A program made the position numbers and the translations under genes. This document shows positions 7,530-10,489 of a stretch of 10,489 nt of DNA, one piece after another (positions within the stretch are counted from its first letter, which is position 1; every line of letters begins with the position of its first letter). Below the pieces are notes generated by a model that was not told the DNA's origin, searched no databases, and saw only the letters and a program-made list of their open reading frames with translations. The DNA is from Dictyocoela muelleri. Lineage: Eukaryota; Microsporidia. The stretch is taken from contig SDVU01000791.1 in assembly GCA_016256075.1 (NCBI GenBank), positions 1 to 10,489 on the forward strand. Direction: 5' to 3'.

Positions 7530-7921
7530 TGGGCATTGATGAATTAGGGATTAAATGTTTGTAAAAACACGATTTGGATTATTTATTTGATAAATTCATT
7601 ATAAAAAAATTGATTTCTTTTCATTAATAAATTGGAGGGTCATTATTTGGCAAGCCATGGTCTTAAATATTTAACTAAATAAAATTCGTTAATAGAAATT
7701 GATTTTTTTATTTATAAAATAAATAAGGCATTATTTGTCAAGTCATGGTTTTAATTATTTTATTAATAATATTCATTATCAAAAATTTATTTTTCTTTAA
7801 TAAAAAATAGAATCGTTTGTCGTGAGGCTCTTAATTATTTTTTTTTTCAAAAAATGAAATTAGATTTTGAAATTTAATTTAATAGAGTCATTATTTAGAG
7901 GGGGTTATTATATGAAGTAAC
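7530..7921 (-). repeat. right array of diverged ~85-bp units (inverted partner of 2549-2835)
   Basis: Read on the minus strand, four to five units begin with CCTCTAAATAATGACT, CCTCACGACAAACGATT, CTTGACAAATAATGCC, CTTGCCAAATAATGACCC and a weak fifth. Each is followed by an A-rich middle and a TAATGAATTTTATTA-like end. Period is about 80-88 bp. The units are diverged from each other as much as from the left array, except for the exact 20-bp match at 7816-7835. The outer edge at about 7921 aligns with the outer edge of the left array at about 2550. Confidence 0.65.
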
Positions 7922-7928
7922 AGTTTTT

Positions 7929-8163
7929 GGTTCTCCCTTTCCTTAGATACTCTCTTCTCTGAAAAAAAAATATCGAAAACTACGGAATATGCATTAGCAA
8001 GATAAAATAAAATTTTCTTTATATAGTATTATATATATATTGTAAAAATCACTTTTTAATATATATAATACTATATAAAGAAAATTCTATTTATCTTGCT
8101 AATGTCATATTTCGTAGTTTTCGATATTTTTTTTTAGAGGAGGGGTATCTAAAGAGAAAGAAC
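7929..8163. mobile_element. hairpin MITE of about 235 bp with 9-bp direct repeats
   Basis: Two inverted arms of about 105 bp (7930-8040 and 8056-8163) are close to 90% alike by eye and share TTAGATAC, ATATCGAAAACTACG, TTAGCAAGATAAA and TTTTCTTTATATAGTATT. The loop is about 15-20 bp (TGTAAAAATCAC...). The 9-mer ACAGTTTTT occurs directly before (7920-7928) and after (8164-8172), as a target duplication would. A 9-bp duplication with long inverted arms fits Mutator-type (MULE) MITEs; this family assignment is an inference. There is no coding capacity. Confidence 0.7.
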
Positions 8164-8172
8164 ACAGTTTTT

Positions 8173-9029
8173 AACAGAAAAAAATTTAGAAAATTTCAAT
8201 TTCTCGAAAATATCTATTTGTGATAATACATTTATATCATACTATTCAAACTCTTAGCAATTTTTTACTGTACTTTGTAATATTAGGTCTAACAACTTGC
8301 CTCTTATTTATTGTTTTTTAAAAAATTATAGTTCTTTATTCCAAGTCATTCATTGATTTAATTGTGGTACGATTAAAATTGGGTCTTAAACCCAGGAATG
8401 TGATTTTAGACTTTGAAATTGCAAGTTGCGATAATATCGAAAATTTTTTATTGTTAGGTTTTGTTTTTACGGATGCTTATTTAATTTAGGACGAATAATT
8501 TAGCGGCGAACATAGATCATGAAATTTTTAAAAAATTGAAAATGATTATGATATGAGATTTGATGTTAGATTGATCTTTATTTGAGTTTTATATTAATGA
8601 GACATTTTTTTACTTGCTTTGTGTCAACAAAAAATAAAATCGGTAAAAATCTTGGCAAGAACTATAAATATTTGTAAGGTTTAGAAGAAAATATTTTTAA
8701 TTTAACTAAATTAAGCATCACTTTCTGGAACTCTTGTCACAGAGTAATAAAATGAATTAAATGATTAACAAACAGCATAGAAAGGTTTTACAGACACTAA
8801 AAAAATAATATAGACGAAAATTCCTTTCATTTGATAGAGGCTGGCTTATCAGTAAAACAAACAATTACGGGTCAAAAACTCTTTTTTTTACTCAATTCAC
8901 TACTTCTACTTTCAGAATATCTTTAAAGCAAAAATTAAAAAATTATGCTGCTTACTATGGATTTGGAATGCTAAAAATATTATGAAATAAAATTATAAGT
9001 TTGATTAAAATTTTTTAATTTATTGTGTT
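8173..9029. other. stretch with only weak coding-like runs
   Basis: One plus-strand frame has longer open runs between about 8566 and 8906: 36 codons around ATG 8597, 25 codons, and 41 codons containing FHLIEAGLSVKQTITG. Five stops fall within these 114 codons. That is fewer than expected but not decisive, and the same frame is full of stops just upstream. No family, repeat or RNA gene was recognised. Confidence 0.35.
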
Positions 9030-9800
9030 TTTTCAGGACTCAGAAAATCTCCAGTGATCTTTGCTAGAAAAAATAACCACATGTGTTTAAACTCAAAATT
9101 CCCCGCGGGTTGTTTGAGACCTTGTTGAGAATGTTGACCATTTTTAAATAATGTTGTATATCTCCAAAAGCAAAAATTCATAATTTATAAAAAATGATTT
9201 ATTTCTAACACATTGAATATAAAATTGCTTATTAATTTTTTAGATATTTACAAACATATAGTTTCTTTAATTAAAATTAAATACTAAGGAACAATAAGTT
9301 TGTATAAACTGTGGAAATTTCTCTATTCTGCAGATATTTACTAAAAAGGCAAAAGAATATTCGTTATATAATTATTGTTCTTCATATCGCTGGAAAAAAT
9401 CAATAAGAAGCAGAAATTATTGAAATTGCATTAAAAAAATTATGATTTAAAAATTTTTAAAATTTAATATTTATATAAAAATTAAAAAACAAAGTAATTA
9501 ATTGGATCTGGTATAAATTCTGTAAAGCCCCTGTGATTCTTGCTAAAAAATCACCACAGGGTATTTTTTACCGTAGGCGAATAAAAAGCATAAAAAATCT
9601 ATTGGCATAAATTATTCGCCAAAAAGATACTTAGAGCCATATTTGTATCATTAAATTTTCATAACTGTTTATTTTTTGATTCTTTAAGAATATACATGCA
9701 TAGTTAGTCTAAATTTTTAAATTTATAAAAACTCTTTTATATTGTATGATTGTGTAAAATTCTGCGAGGCCTCACGTATTTGCTTCTAATTTTTTTATTT
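9030..9800 (+). repeat. degenerate repeat, period about 210-260 bp, four copies
   Basis: The best pair is CTCCAGTGATCTTTGCTA (from 9049) and CCCCTGTGATTCTTGCTA (from 9528), each followed by AAAAAATmACCACA; about 27 of 34 positions agree. Weaker relatives lie at about 9302 (GTATAAACTGTGGAAA) and 9753 (TAAAATTCTGCGAGGCC). These give spacings near 253, 209 and 242 bp. The copy at 9529-9561 folds into a hairpin with a 7-bp stem (CCCTGTG/CACAGGG). AT-rich filler between the copies is too simple to align by eye. Possibly an old satellite. Confidence 0.4.
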
Positions 9801-10489
9801 GGGCGATAAGTTAAGCTAACTTTATACTTTAAATTTTATTAATAAAAAAATTTAAAAATAAATTTTCATAAGATAATTTAACTTAAAATGGAATCACAAT
9901 TTGCACAGAGGGTATTAATAAAAATAAATTTTTTATTCCGAGGCATATTAAATTTAATTATAGTAAGGGGGTCTCATTTTTCTATTGTTTCACATTTTAA
10001 GGGGCAAAATTTTTAAGTGTGGTCTTAATTTGTTGTACAAATATCTGTAATTATAACATAATTAATAATGGTCAATCCTAAAAATGCCTGGCATTTATCC
10101 GGATTTTTCAGGCATACTATCCGGAAAAATGCCCCTATTTTTTAATAATTATAATTCGAAGAAAATATCAAAAAACAAATTAAATAATGAAATTAAATCG
10201 GGGAAAATTAATTAGGAAATATGATTCTAATTTAAAAAATAATTTAATATATTAATGAATAGAGAATTAAATAAAATTTATAACTTAGTAATTAAATATA
10301 AACATTTATTTTTTCATCTAATGTTTCATAGAATTCGGATTTTTTATATAAATCATGATTCTGTATCATTATCCTTTGTTGTTACATTATCAAAAGGCTG
10401 TATAAATTTACCATTTTGAATTATTTATTATTATCTTGCACTTTACTCTCTTTTTTTTAATTATCCATAATTTTGACGAAATTAGGATT
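9801..10489. other. AT-rich right end, no supportable gene
   Basis: Holds a loose inverted repeat at about 9809-9890, the hairpin at 10091-10134 and short open runs on the minus strand from the window edge (for example 29 codons between about 10380 and 10300), all with nearby stops. Nothing is recognised with confidence. Confidence 0.45.
10091..10134. repeat. imperfect hairpin around TCCGGA
   Basis: GGCATTTATCCGGA (10091-10104) and TCCGGAAAAATGCC (10121-10134) are inverted with one mismatch across a 16-nt loop. A second, overlapping pair, GCCTG (10087) and CAGGC (10110), lies around the left arm. It is the most G+C-rich spot of the right end. It could be the end of a small element or a structured transcript; no T-run typical of a terminator follows closely. 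Confidence 0.5.

Noticed and set aside
8566-8906. A plus-strand gene with five stops.
   Set aside because: Stop density is only about half that expected, the frame is stop-rich just upstream, and no motif is recognised. Kept only as a note on the stretch.
9557-9566. CAGGGTATTT identical to the first ten bases of the transposon end.
   Set aside because: It is not preceded by TA and no 22-bp subterminal repeats follow; the CAGGG is explained as the right stem of the local hairpin.
1-10489. tRNA, rRNA or other structured RNA genes, and CRISPR arrays.
   Set aside because: No T-loop or anticodon-arm pattern, no G+C-rich folded block of suitable size, and no short exact repeats with unique spacers were seen.

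Overview
This window is very AT-rich (roughly one fifth G+C by eye) and full of A/T homopolymers. It holds no intact protein-coding gene that I can recognise, no RNA gene and no CRISPR array. A Tc1/mariner-type element with TA target duplication, MITE-like DNA, degenerate tandem repeats and eroded reading frames all point to eukaryotic nuclear DNA from an AT-biased genome with low gene density. A gene-poor microsporidian-like or other AT-rich protist or fungal genome would fit. That is inference; nothing here fixes the taxon.

Layout. Positions 1-400 hold a diverged tandem repeat of about 78 bp. Positions 400-1770 hold three diverged copies of one dispersed, coding-like repeat, one on + and two on -, and a long eroded minus-strand frame. 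Positions 2088-2577 hold two eroded plus-strand frames. Positions 2549-2835 hold a tandem array of about 85-bp units whose inverted partner lies at 7530-7921; a 20-bp core is identical between them. Between these arrays sits a minus-strand reading frame that is cut in two by a 2.93-kb Tc1/mariner-like transposon (4210-7140, TA duplicated on both sides). A small hairpin MITE (7929-8163), with a 9-bp direct repeat on each side, lies just outside the right-hand array. Positions 9030-9800 carry a degenerate repeat with a period of about 235 bp, and a short hairpin lies at 10091-10134.

The transposon is the clearest object. It has inverted ends built from about 22-bp repeats, an inner foldback arm at 5525-5824 that looks like a third terminus, an almost C-free purine-rich minisatellite (4739-5511), and a badly eroded minus-strand transposase (5866-6951). 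The last two catalytic positions of that transposase are still exactly 34 residues apart, as in DD34E enzymes.

The likely order of events, inferred from the nesting, is as follows. First came a unit of about 2.4 kb with inverted 85-bp arrays and one minus-strand frame. Then the Tc1/mariner element inserted into that frame. The MITE inserted at the outer edge at an unknown time. All parts have since decayed by point change and small indels, so the window reads as a layered graveyard of mobile DNA rather than as a set of working genes.
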